A stretch of 64,000 nt of DNA, taken from contig NC_054083.1 of assembly GCF_017562075.2 (NCBI RefSeq), positions 39,787,255-39,851,254 of the forward strand, read 5' to 3'. The stretch is from Anopheles merus (taxonomy: Eukaryota; Arthropoda; Insecta; Diptera; Culicidae). Below are positions 50,801 through 63,800 of the stretch, in pieces; within the stretch, counting starts at the first letter, position 1; every line of letters begins with the position of its first letter. The position numbers were made by a program, and so were the translations under genes. The notes beneath the pieces were generated by a model. That model did no database searches. It was not told the origin of the DNA and saw nothing but the letters and a program-made list of their open reading frames with translations.

Positions 50801-51010
50801 TGGGCCGGTCTGGTGGTACAGTCGTCAACTCGTACGACTTAACAACACGCCCGTCATGGGTTCAAGCTCCGAATAGACCGTGCCCCCATACGTAGGACTG
50901 ACTATCCTGCTATGTTAAACAATAAGTCACTGAAAGCCAAGCTCACTTCACTAGTGGGTTCAAGCAGGCCTTGACCGACAGCGGTTGTTGTGCCAAACAA
51001 GAAGAAGAAG
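50801..51010 (+). mobile_element. tRNA-derived SINE, copy 3, with intact target duplication
   Basis: It starts TGGGCCGGTC and carries the box-A-like TGGTACAGTCGTCAAC and box-B-like GGTTCAAGCT. The body differs from copies 1 and 2 after the head, with ACTGACTATCCTGCTATG and CCTTGACCGACAGCGGTTG before a short GAA tail. The 13-bp direct repeats on both sides are identical, as expected from a fairly recent LINE-driven insertion. It is 210 bp and appears full length. From memory this body form is the one closest to Anopheles SINE200. Confidence 0.93.
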
Positions 51011-51023
51011 AATAGTGAGATGT
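51011..51023. repeat. Right target-site duplication of SINE copy 3
   Basis: AATAGTGAGATGT, directly after the GAA tail, identical to the left copy. Confidence 0.93.
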
Positions 51024-51380
51024 ATGGGTGCATTGAATCCTTTAAAACACTTTAATGTTGCTGTTTTTCGGTACCTTTTTAAATAAAATGCAAAAGGATT
51101 CCTTACTGATGTAAACTGCATTTCTAGAAAGCATTTTTTAATCGCTTGAACACCATTTATCAAGCAAGCTTATCGATCACCGTACCACAAACAAAAACAG
51201 CTCACTTTCATTCGCAAAACCGTTATCCATGTTCTGTGCACCTGGCTTCCAGCCCCTTTCTTTTGCCATGAAGCGTTTTGAAAAAGCAGCGAAAGCGTTA
51301 ACATATGCAAAACTCCCGCTTCCAAGAAGCTTTATTCGCAAATGTCACATTACGTAGCAAAAAACACAATCTCTCCCCCA

Positions 51381-51382
<2 letters not shown>

Positions 51383-51419
<37 letters not shown>
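51383..51419. repeat. (CA)n microsatellite, longest in the window
   Basis: About eighteen CA units without interruption, a good candidate for a polymorphic marker. Confidence 0.97.
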
Positions 51420-51423
<4 letters not shown>

Positions 51424-52138
51424 CGCGCAAACGAAACATGCTTCTTAAGGTAAATTATAAAACATACAAAAAAAAGCAGCCAAACGAGCCTACGATGCGA
51501 TGGGGAAAAGCACGCTAATTTATTCCAACATTGGCATTGAAACCAATCGAATCGATTGAATTGACCGGTTCACACGCCGCGGCTAAAACAAAATAAACAC
51601 AACGAAGAATGGTAGAAATCATGTTCCGCTCGTTCCGGCTGTAACGTGACACGTGTGTGTGTGTTGTGTGCTGTGTGTCTTAGAGACAAAGGTATGCTTT
51701 GCGGAATGAATTTACCTATTGGCAGGGTCTAAAGGTTTAGAAAGATCGAATGTGATTTTGTTTGCGTTTTGTTTGACGATGATGTTTAGAAAGTCGTATT
51801 TCGTTGTCTATTATTTAATTTGCCTGTGCTCACTCCACTGTGCTTTAGTTGATGGATCATTAAGCTAAGATCAACTATAATTTAGCAAAACCAATCGCTG
51901 CCACAAACCATTGCTGTTCGGCTTGCAAACTGACAGTTTCTACTAAACCATCCAAGCTCAAAGCTCTCGTCTTTCTCACTGCAAGGAATGAGCGTGTGCA
52001 AATGTTGGCAGCAGATGTGACAATGCTTAACATTTTACTTCGCGTCGAAAAGCATAATTCTTTTTCGCGGCTGCACAAACCGGCCCGCCGTTTGCGTGGT
52101 TGGTTCCGTGAGCTAATGGATGGTAAATGTTACATACG

Positions 52139-52161
52139 ATCCCGATCGCGGGGATCGGGAT
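52139..52161. other. 9-bp perfect palindrome
   Basis: ATCCCGATC, loop GCGGG, GATCGGGAT. Function unknown. Confidence 0.6.
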
Positions 52162-55100
52162 GAGCGACGGGGGTATGCAAACATCCCAAACCCTGCCAAT
52201 ATGCATCGATCGAACATCGATCTTTCACCGGCAACGGCATCTCAAACGCCACAACCACACACACACTGGCTTCGGTGGCGGGGGAATTCTGGCCATTTCC
52301 ATTCCAACGCGCAACGGTGCGTGTTGATCAGCTCGCTCCTTCGCTCCTTTCGCCAACGAGGAGCTTGGTGTGGTCTACACAAAATTGATTGGCTTTTCAT
52401 TTGTTTGGCCGATTGTATGAAAATTTGATTCGATCCGGGAGTTTATTAACCACAACCGGTTACGCCGTTCTCTCTCGCCGTTTGGCGCACTGTGCCACGA
52501 GGAAGCGGAAGGAGCGTGCAGCCACTTGACCATCCGCATGCGCATACGAAACTGATCCGCCGCTCGCGAACGAAATGGCGCGACGAAGGCGAAACCGAAA
52601 CCGGCGGATTATGCTGGTAACGACGCGGTAACGAAACGGCACGGTCACCCGACCCGCGCAAAACCCCGGCCGCTCGCTATGCTGCGGGGACGGCTGTGTG
52701 ACCACAAACGGCGTGATTTAAAGAGTGACGAAATGTTTATTGTGGTGATTGGATTTATCGCTTGATTGTGTCGCGATCCGGCCCAGTGTGTGTGTGTGCA
52801 TTTTTCGCGTAGGAATCTTACAGCAGAGGATGTAGTGTAATGTGGGCGCACAGGTCGCCCCGGCGGGGTGGTTGTGTATGCAAACGAGCAAGGTTTTGTG
52901 CGATTAGAAGGTGGCGGAAACCAACAGCCAAACGGTGTGTTATGAAGAGGCGAAATTCTTCAAAGCAACACAATGTGGACGCACACAAGAAGGTACGGGG
53001 TAGCTTGGTAATAGCTTTTGATTCCCCGGGACGTACGTCGTTACGCATGCGGTATGCTGCAAACGGCCAGGAATCTATAAATTGGATGCACATTCAATGT
53101 CACATTGAAAAGGGAATGATTTATTGGCAAAACATTGGGAGATAGAAGGAAGCAGAAGAAACATTGCCGCCTTTGGTAGCAAGCGGGGGAAGCGAAGATT
53201 CATAAGCCACACGCGCATGGTTGCGCACACAGAGTGCGGCTTTGATGTTTGGGAGCGCGATTTGATAAGATGTTTTTGCTTTGCTTTGAACGTTTTGACT
53301 CGTGTCAACAAAAAACGTGCCGCAGTCTTGCTTATTTTAATCAGTTTGGTTATCTGTTTGTGAGTTTCTTAATGAATGGACAAATATGTTTGAGATTTTG
53401 TGATTTTTATTTTATGTCTTGTCTGGTCCGTGATGACTACTATCATGGGAGTGAACTTAGGTAGTGCATAACTTCTTGTTATTCTTGGAATAACTCCTCT
53501 TGATGTTCCTATAAAGAATCAGTTTGAATTACCCTCGATAGACATCCGGGCTTTAAACAAGACATTTCATCGGAATAAGATCAGTATAGTTTCCATTAAG
53601 CAATGCACTTGTTTTGAGGACATATAAACGATCAAAAGTATTCAAAAACTTTGTTCATAATGTTGAAATATCCTATCATCTCACGTTTCCCCCCTCTGCA
53701 ATGCTTTAATACATTTATGCTCACAACTTAACGGTTTGCTTTATCCGTCATTAACGAACAGTACACAACACTCATCAACTCTGGCCTGTCAATCAGTCAT
53801 TTTTGATTTCATAAGTCGCTAAACGACTGACTGTTTTTCTGGAGCACCCTTTTCCCCAAAAAAACCTTCACAGATGTCAAAAACTCAAAAACCAATGTAT
53901 GGTAATGAAGTTGACCCGACGACATAAGCAAACACACGCACTACATCGCTCGCCAACTACAACCTAACTTCTGGCGCCACCTTCAAATCCAGAGTGTCAA
54001 CTGTCAACGGAATGACATTTTTAGGCACTAAATGGTTTTTTATCCTCACATGGGGTGAGATGAGCACGCGGAACCAGAACCAGAGGCACGCCACAACTTC
54101 AGCCACAATTTATCATTCACTCCACCGACGCCATAGATTGGAATTTAGTTTTCTGGAGTACAGTTTGGTTGGAGAAACCCCTCCTAACCGCAACTCCTGT
54201 ACGAACATGATTGAAGGTGATGACCAAATATAGTCTAAGGCAGCGTTTCTGGACCCCTGGCATGCTTTTATTTTGGAGAGCCGTTATTTGTGAGATTTCG
54301 ACGCCGTCGTCGGTAAGGCTCTCGCTTGCCTGTGTGTGTTTCAACAAGTTCCATTGCCACCAATTTACGATTGTTCTTTGACTTCTTTCTGTTTCTTCTG
54401 TTGAAAACCCCCCATTTCCAGTTCCTCTCCGGTGTGGTGGAGAGTGCTGTGGAGTGTCCCTCATGAAAGCCCTACCCGATCGTTTCCGCTCAGGCTCTGC
54501 TTTCTTTCTTCTTCTGGCTTCCTCGGTAGCCATGAACTATGAAGACATCATTTTCACATGGACTGTCCTGTCCCGCCGTGTTGTGCCGTGTAGATTGCTA
54601 TCGCCCCGTGACAGCTATCTTGTTAACCTGGGCTTGATAACATACACTTTAGGCTCGGGTTGCGCTCGGGTAGTCCGGAAAGATCACAGCACAAACCGGG
54701 GTGGAACAGGTTCTTCCAGCTCGAGGTAAACGGACTTGCTTGCGTCGCCGTCTGATCCGTTCGGTTTACCTTAAGCAGGCCTATCAGCTCGATCGCTGGA
54801 AGCTTATGCGTAATTGATGACACGGGCCGACACACGGGCTCAAAATCTTAACGATTTGATGAACAATCTAAAAATCCACATCTGCACGGAATGTAAAGAA
54901 TTCGCCTCGAACGGAGGATATGACCTGATTTTTCATCCCGTTTCCAGATTCTCTTCTTACAGTTCCCGGGACTCTGCAACAAACTCATGCGTGTCCCGTA
55001 CTCATTTTTCCCAAGAGCAAATCCTTCCCTTACCCCCTCACAGCCACAATCCAGTCACCCATTTCACCCATAATTAATGATACGACCCGTTTCGATTGAT

Positions 55101-56943
55101 ATCAAAATTGAGCCTTTTTGACGAGAAAATATGACTGTCATAAACATTTAATCGCAACTTTTACGGCACCCGTGCAAACCCGGTGCTCACGGGTGCGATA
55201 AGCAAAAATCAAAAAAACCGGCTGCTACTGCTAATTTCAATGCCAACCAGCTGCGCCTCCGGACGCTTCTGGGCTACTGGGTGGTCCTCGGGCTCCTGGT
55301 GGACCTCAGCGTTTGCAGCTCACATTATGGTTGTCGTTTGGTTGTCGATTTCAGTTACATGTTGTTGGGAAGCAGACAGAAAAAACAACAGCGAAACAGT
55401 TTAATTGGTCACTGTGAGCTTTTGCACCCTGCCGGGGGAGTGTGTCCCGGCTGTTTTCTCTGTAGGACGTTGTTGTGTTGTCGTCGCCGTTATCAAAACA
55501 GCGGAACAATCTACATGTTTGCAAAAATCACCGAAATGATGATTTCGTGATATGATTCGGGCATGCTTTTAGTGGTGCAATAAATTATCAGAAACAGCAC
55601 GCGAAACACAAGTCCTGCTGTCTCCGCTTTTAGTGGGACATAATTTCGATGCTTTTGAAATCAATTTCTCATGCCAGGCTGGTTGGGCAGGAACATTTTA
55701 TACGCGAAAGCAATATCCGGTAATGAATTGTCTCCATGCGTACGCATAAAACCAGATAAATGGGAGGGAGCGATGATTTACATAAAAAAACATAATTTCT
55801 TCATAATAAAATCACACAACAAACTCTACCACACCTGTGCCAGGGGTTTTTTTTTTGTATTGCCTCTCCGTTGATGCTCGGGGTTTTATTATGCTCGCAC
55901 ACACAATCGGATGATCGGATGTGAATTGCAATTTAACGACCTTTACGCTTTCCTGCTGACAGACGAAACGAGCGTGTATAGATGTTTTTTTATGGCCACT
56001 GGCACTCCTCCAAAAATGTCACACAGTTATTGATTTTTGGCAGTAAAAGCATTGGTTTTTTGTCGAGTTTTTGAATATGATGTTTTTTTCTAGCATCATT
56101 GCGCCACAGTTAATGCGTTCTTTACATTCTTCTTGTGTTGCGTTTTTTTGTATGGTGCGCAACAATCTGATTCATCTCCTTTCATGGAAAAGCGCATGAT
56201 TTTTGCTTCCTTCAATTGTAATCTTTTTCTCCATTTATTGCTCTTTGCTCTCCAAATGCTTTCCGTTACATAAATCACTGGCCCGCTACAATGCAACGAA
56301 ATGATTGCAATGCTACCGAGGGGTTTTGCACTCAAACCTCCCTCCAGTACTAGTAGTTGCTCGATGGAAGGGAAAGGCCCGACACAGGCGCAAAGTATGC
56401 GAAAATTGCACCCGTGGGGGGAGGGGGGGAGGTAAAACAGTGTCATCAAATCATCGGGAATGTTTATTTATTTTTGGAAAAATTATTTGCCGCAACTAAT
56501 TGCCACGTTTTTTGTGCCCTCCTTGCGTCTGGTTCGTCTTCTTCGGCGGTAGACCGTATTTCTGCCGACTCCGGGGGACACACACGCTATTTTCTGCGCA
56601 CATATTCCCGGTCCCACCCCCCGGGTATCTGCCCATCGCCGTGTAGCGATGCGTGGATGCAGAACGGCAGCAACGCTTTATGACTTTCGTCGGGTAGCAC
56701 AACCGCCCCTCATTAACATTGACTTTGAGCTACTTTTTACGTGGCTGTTGCAAAAGGGAGGAACATGTGCAAAATTTCGAGGCCACTCTGGGCTGATGAT
56801 TTCTGTCGTTCCCTGTTTTTGGTTTGTGTTTTGGTACTTTCCGTCTGCAACGGGGCAGGCGACCGGATTTTATGCTGACACACAACGCACATCGCTGACA
56901 TTCGGGGTCCGGTGAGCCGTATCAACAGTTGCGTTCCGTCGAT

Positions 56944-56966
56944 CACACACACACACACACACACAC
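56944..56966. repeat. (CA)n microsatellite
   Basis: Eleven CA units without interruption. Confidence 0.95.
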
Positions 56967-57799
56967 CCTCGTTCGGGACAAAAATATCAAAACCTCAGAA
57001 TCTGTGGTTTGGTGAAGCGTCAAAAATCGGAACAGATGTGTCGGTTCACTGTCGACGGCACTACTACTGTATGGGAATTGATTAGACAGAAGAGCGAGCG
57101 CCGCGAACCCTCCGGTGACACATTGTGGTATTGTGGGCTGGGGAGAAACAAGCGTGGGGAAGAGAGGAACTGGCCGGAGGCTTCCGGAGGGAAGTACATA
57201 AAACAAACAAAACCCAAATAAGCATTATCGCGCAAACCGCGGCAGTGAGGGTGTAACGCAACATTACATTGCGTGTTGTGTTACGCTTGATTAGAAGGGA
57301 AAGCATATGGGTTACAGTTAGGAGTTCCCGAAGCACCAGAAGCGCTTCTCTCGTACGATTAGAAATGGGTTTTGGCTGTTAAAGTGCGTACGCTGTAAGT
57401 GAAAGAAAGTAATCCGGATTTTGTGCGTGAAATATGCTGCCAATCGCCCTTCGATTCAATCGTTCGTCAAATTGAATTAAAAGCGCAATGGGACGTGTTT
57501 TTGTGACACGAACTGTAAACATAACTCCACCAGACCCGTCTGCCATTGTTTACATGACATCCGATTAATTCAACTCGCCAGTCTAAACTTCCGCTAGGCT
57601 TTGCTTGTTTTTCCCCCTACTGTTCTCTTCACCGCTTGCCACAAAATCTTGAAATGAATTTTGCCAGCAAAGCTAATTTCTTTTCGCTCCACTCCATAAG
57701 TCAGCAGAAGAATTGCATGCAAATCTTACCAGCATTCGCAACGCGTCCCTTTTGCCCTTTTTTACCACCGTAGCACGAGCTGTGTGCCGATCGCTCGCT

Positions 57800-57876
57800 T
57801 GTAAGCTTTAATTTACAACAATAATTCATTAAAATTGATTATTTTAATTATGATTATTAATTGTATTATTAACCTT
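57800..57876. promoter_or_regulatory. Cluster of homeodomain core motifs
   Basis: Within about 75 bp there are at least eight TAAT/ATTA cores, several fused as AATTA or TTAATT. Such homotypic clusters occur in homeodomain-responsive enhancers, but AT-rich DNA also produces them by chance. It sits at the edge of a GC-richer block. Confidence 0.25.
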
Positions 57877-60800
57877 TTCCTGCTCCGCGACGCGTCCATT
57901 GCGCCGAAACGGTGTTGTTTGCCGTGGTCGGTGTTGTTATGCTGTACGGCAACCAACGGAACTTGTTTTGCTGCAGTAGTAAGGGTTGTGGCATGGTTTA
58001 ATGCTTCTATGCTTGCGTTTCGGGCCCATCCACTCCCTGGGTCCTTTGCCTTGCACACGGTGCCGAGCGGAAACGGTGCATTCGCTTAATTCTTCCGCGC
58101 TTAATGTAGCCTTATCTCATCGTAAATTGTAAAATTGAAATTGTTCTTCTTCTTCCTCCGCTTACTCGGCACACCGCCAGCCACGCCACGATTATCTTCC
58201 ACCCTACCGGGCGTTAGATCCCGATTCGATCTAGGCCCGCACAAACGATCCTGCTGCGGGATGAACCTTCTTTAGCTCTTGCGGATTACGCGCACTAATG
58301 TGTGTGGCGGTTTGGCCCGAGCCTGTGCCGGTGGTGTAACGCCTTTTATGCACCACGACGAGCAGGGCGCAAAAATACCTGTTATCGGATGATAATAAAT
58401 AACGCGCAGATGCTTGACGCGAGGGGGCCGCAGGTTAATTGAAATCTTTCGCGGTCCAAACGATGATGAACTGTGACGATGTGCGGCGGCGGTGCTGGAT
58501 GCGTTTATGGGCAGTAAAGCGATCGCCGCAAGTCAACGGGATTCTTTCGTGGAGCGTGTGCCTGTTGAACGATGATGCGATAGGACCTATTAGGAGTTGT
58601 TAAGCCGTGATTTTAAGCATAATTCACGTTCATTTTGTAATTGAAGATCGTATGGGAAAAAATCTACTTGCATATTGAAGTAAGCTGATTTTTGCCCATT
58701 TTAGCATATTTTCCTATAAGATTCTGTTTTCCGGCATTCTTGATGGACATGAAACTCGTTTCAACTGATCTAATTGTATTATTTTAACTTAGAAATGAAT
58801 TATATTCCCTTTTATTACAACTTACTACATAAAAAATACTATTCTGGAACGAAGATATCAAAAGCATGTTCCATTTTTAATGCAGGTGCAATTCAAAAAC
58901 AAACAAACGCTCTGCTCTTCTTCAATGATGCTCTTTAAAGAATGTGTCTTCTTCCACCCTCCGTCAATTATCAGCAACAGAAGTCCACCTAAAAACACAT
59001 GACGAAAATCTCATCTCTGGCACAGTTGATTAATTTCCCATCCGTACATCCATCAAACCGACGTCGCGACCATTAAATCCCATCCTCCTTGCTACCCTTC
59101 CCACATACACAAAAAAAAACTGCGCTCTCATCACAACAAGTGACGAATTAAGCCACTGTCAGCGCAAGCACCAAAACGAAACCTCAATAGCTCTGCGTTC
59201 CCCGGGTATGACTTTCCCTCTCGAACGTGTGTATCGAACCAAGAGCCGCGGGTCTGCTATATCTGCAACGGATCATCTACGGGTGTGTTGGACTGGAGGT
59301 TGATGGTGGTAAACCCATGTTGGCGCTATCTTGACCGACGCATCTTCCGACATCACTGACAGGGTAAGGTAAAGATTCCAGGAAAGCGCCCCCAGAAGGA
59401 AGGCCGTACCGTATGTGAGGAAATCCTTCAACTGTACTCAACCCGCGTCTTCTCTACTCCTACAACCATTGCGAGACAACATAAAGACAAAAATATCATT
59501 TCCTGTGTGTGTGTGTTCTCCACCGGTATCGCACCGGTCCGATCAACAGCATCGGTTCTTGCTTCATGCTGTGCCTGCCTGCCGCCCGTTCTATATGCAC
59601 CCATTCGTATGCAAGCGCTCGTGCGTGCACTTCCAGGCACGGCAGCGCATTAGTATGGCGCACACAGTTGCTCGGCTGGAATGGTTATAAATATCTTTCC
59701 CTGCTGTACCAGAGCGGGGGAAATGCATCCGCTATGAGGAAGAAAGAGACAGACAGAAAGAATAACGTCAAAAAAGTGCATCAAGCCAAACGTTGGTAAT
59801 GCAGAAATCGAGAGAGAGAGAGAGCAAGTTAGAGCGCACAGGTCGTACGAAAGTCAAGGGCAAGGGAACTTGGCACAGCATGGTGTGCCATGGAGTTAGA
59901 AGGAGAAGGATAAACGGGTGTAACAAAATACAAAAAAAAAGGGAAACGCTTCACTTTGTCACACAAATCAGTCACCGCAAGTCACCGCGGGAAAACGCCA
60001 CTCCTTCACATTGACGAGAGTGGCCTGGCGCACCACCTCTCCGGTGCGTTTTAATTGCGCCGGCGGCAATTTCCCTTTACGCGAGTAGCAAAGGGAAAGG
60101 TCGGAAGGATGCGTTGGAAAGGGGAATAATCAAAATAAATAAAGGACGCGTGCGATACGCGTTTGTTCAACGCTGTCCTCTTCTAACGCTCGGTTAGAAC
60201 CCAACGGCCGCTCGCCTGTCGCCTGCTTTGCCCTGTAAGAGTGTGAGTGTGCGAGAACGACTCGAGAACGAAAATAAAGCAAGGGAACAAACACACAACA
60301 TATGAAACCTTTTTTTTTGTTGTGTTGTTGTTCCTCTCCGAGGCACATGGGATGTAGGGAACGCAGCCCTGCCACTGGCTCTTCGTTCGTGAGTATGCGG
60401 TAAGCCACGGCGCTGTTAGGACGCGGTTTTGGGAACGATCTTCTTTTCGAAGGAAAACGCGGCAACGAAAAAAAGTATCCTCTGCCCGAGTGAACGTGTT
60501 CATTTTGCTGGGACCCATCCGCCGAATGATTAATGATCGAACTTTCTGCACCGAAAAGGGTGGTGCATTTTTTGGTGATTTCTTGAAGCGAATCGGTGCG
60601 GGCTACGGTGTGTTAAATTTAGTGCAGCATAAAAATCACATAACGATCACACACTCGAAAATTGCAGGGTTTCGAGCGCGAATGTTCCACTGGAAATATT
60701 CTGCTACTCTTGCTCTTCTGTGCTGTGCCGTGTGCGATCAGTGAAAGTGAAAGGAAAAGGATGCATGTGGTGCCCAACATAAGGTCCCGCTGCGTGTAGG

Positions 60801-63800
60801 GTACATGATGTACAGAGCTTGAGAGCTTGAAGAAAAAAAAAGGCCAAACAACCGGTGCTGATAAGATAAAGGGCGTCCGTCATAATCGTATGAGTGTGTG
60901 TTTGTGTGTGTGTTGGAGGAATTGCTTGACGAAATTGCATCGCGAGAGCCAGTGAAGTGTAATTATGATTGGTAGTTCGGGGTTGAAGGAGAAAAGTGAA
61001 ACTGTAGCGAAATAATTTTGGAGGGAGCGAATAATTTTCCCCATTGCACCTGTGAGCGTTGATCTCTGCGCGTTTCGATTGTTTCTGCGTTGCGCAAAAA
61101 AAAATATATAAAAGACAACCATTGCGTCCTGTTGGATTTGTTGTGGAGCTGGCTGCACGAGGTGATTATTTCTTCTTTATCTGTACGTGTTCCATTGGGT
61201 GGTTTGGGTCATTTTTCTTAAGCTTAATTATAGTTATCTGTTTGCTGGTAGGGTTTCGGAAAGGGGCTCGAGCGATTTTTTGGTGAATTATTTCGTCTTC
61301 TTGTGACATGAGTAATAATCAATCTCGAAGGCAGCGGTTATTGCAGCAAACAAAAAAAAAAATTAAGTCTGCAAAACGGGACTAATAATTGAAGAGCAAA
61401 TATTTGCCTTCCCTTTTGTGTGCGTGTGGCATTTGATTTGTTTTAATGGAGGAATATGAACGATTTGTGGAGATAATATGCCAATTACACATTATTTTGA
61501 TGTATTTTATTGTAACCATTTGTTAATGGCTGTGGTGTGTAATAAGTCAGGGAAACATCTGATAAGAGGTCACTTACATTTTTCTTTATTTTCAATATAC
61601 TTTATTTAATGATGTACTGCAAGAAATTGTTCCTATAGCATCAATAACAGCTACTCACTACCGGAAATAAGATTCCGATTCGATTAAAGCAAGATTGTGC
61701 ACCTTTTAGCCCTCCACTTGAGAACAACGGTGCTGCTGCTGCTGCGAACTTTATTTACCCCGAAGCTGTTCAAACAACCGGACTCTCTGCCATAATTTCA
61801 CTTTTACCAACCTTTCAACCAAGCCTCCAAGCCAGCTGACCACTTCCGAGAGCAGCAGCCAACAGCCAAACGTTCCTCTTCTCGTGCGCCACGGCGCCAA
61901 AGGACGCCGCTGCATCCAACCGTCTCAGCAACAACATCTGTCGGCCTGGCTGCCGGTGAAAAAAAACACCCAACCGGTGGTGTCGCCACCAATGTGCAGC
62001 GCTCAACTGCTCATGCCTAATGGTGTATGACTTTGTTTTGACAGTGTATGTCCTCCGCTGCGTTTGCTCACACAAGCACACAAAATCCGTCCAGCGTCCG
62101 AATGGACACGTTTCCGAATTACTTACGCCTGGAGACTTAACAAGCTTGTGCCATCAGGCCTGTTCACACACACATCCGGCATATATTGTGAACCGGGCAG
62201 AGCGAAGCAAAGGAGGCCGTTTAATCAACCGCCGCCCTGCCGGATGGCACGTGTTTTGACGATTGGCAATGCAAAAACTTGCTTTTGTGTGGCGAACGAC
62301 AAGAATAAGCATATCACTTCTAGTGTGTGCTGGAAGAAAGAGGGATTATTGTCAGTGGTTTTGTTTGGGAGGAGTGCGTTTGCAATGCCGAATCAATTAT
62401 GTACTTCTTTCTTTCACGAGTGGCGGATTTGGTTTCGTTCCACCCGGATGAGCTGTGGAGTGTGTGGACAGTGAGTGCTGACACAAAGAGGAATGAAAAG
62501 GAAACACTGCTGTTGCATTGCTGGGTATTTTAATACCTTTTCGCCAATCTGTATGCTTTACGCGTAGGGAGGGTACTAATGGATTTTATTAGAAGGATCG
62601 TGTTTATTAATAAGCTGAAGAATATCTGTGAAAGATGTTTTCAATGGCAAAAAGCGAACATACTGGCTGCTGGTGACAGACGCCTTCCCATTAGACGCCT
62701 TTTTTGTGACACTTTTCTCCCCATTAAGCCCAATAAAACACGTTTGACTATCCTCATCTCATTGCTCTGGTGCGTTAATAACCAATTACGGAAAGGAGCA
62801 ACAGAACGTTAGGCACACGCTCCGGCCACGTGTCTCACGAAGTTGAGAACTCCTCTCTCGCTTTAATACCGCTCATTGAACTCATCACTTCATTCACCAC
62901 ACATTGCAGCTATCACCTTTCACAAACATGAAAGCAAAGCCGGCGGTTCCCCTCCTGGCCATTAAAGCGGCGGAAACGGATCGGCCCGAAAACGGGCCAA
63001 TAAAAATCCTGTGGCAGAACTAATTCCTTTTCTTCCCATTTCGCGTGCCATGTGTGAAGCGGTCCGGGGGCCCGGCTGGCAAAATATTGATTCACCCATC
63101 TTGTGGCAGCTTCCCGTTTTCATCATGCTGCTCATTTCCGGTGCATCCCGTCGGTGAATTTCCGGGCAACGGGTACGGTCGGTCGGTCAATATTTGCTCG
63201 CGAATAAACACAGCCACACGAGGGATGAGGGAAGGGGAGTCGAACGATGCATTGTGCGAAACGCAAGGTTCGTTTGATGTGCAGAGGAAGTGGCCGATGG
63301 TGAAAGATAGTGCTATTTTCCTGCTGACTCTTTGTGGAAATGTATTTATTTGTATTACTTTTAGGGTTAGTTTATTTTTCTGCTGTACAAAAACTGAATA
63401 GTTTTCTGGGACTGTTTCTAATCTTCTGTAAAAGATCAATTTCCATTTTTCTGAATTGCTGCCAAAACGAAATATCTATACGATCAATTACAGTAATCTT
63501 TTTACAATATGTTCTCGACATTCGTGTATCCTTCCCTAATGAACCAATTGCGAACAACTACTTTGATTTAATTTCCTCAAATTTGTTCTCACTTTCTCCC
63601 GATGGTAGGCCTTTTCAAGTGCCCCGTTGCCCGTCCTTCGGGGACAGGAAATCCTTGCACGGCTAATTGAATCCTGAGCCCATGTATTTCCCCTCTTATT
63701 TTGCAACTGTTGCATCATTATGTGTCCCTATAATTTACCCTCCACGAAGGGACGTATTCGCTTGAAGAGGGATCAAATTTAAAATCTCTTCTGAACATTT

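Larger units (their letters stand above)
51024..57799. other. Non-coding DNA
   Basis: A long CA tract lies at 51383-51419. GC-richer at 52.1-53.1 kb with a palindrome at 52139-52161. AT-rich at 53.3-53.8 kb. A CTCF-like core, TGGCGCCACCTTC, lies at 53972-53984. A CA tract lies at 56944-56966. Frames of up to 138 codons occur on both strands without recognisable domains. Confidence 0.6.
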
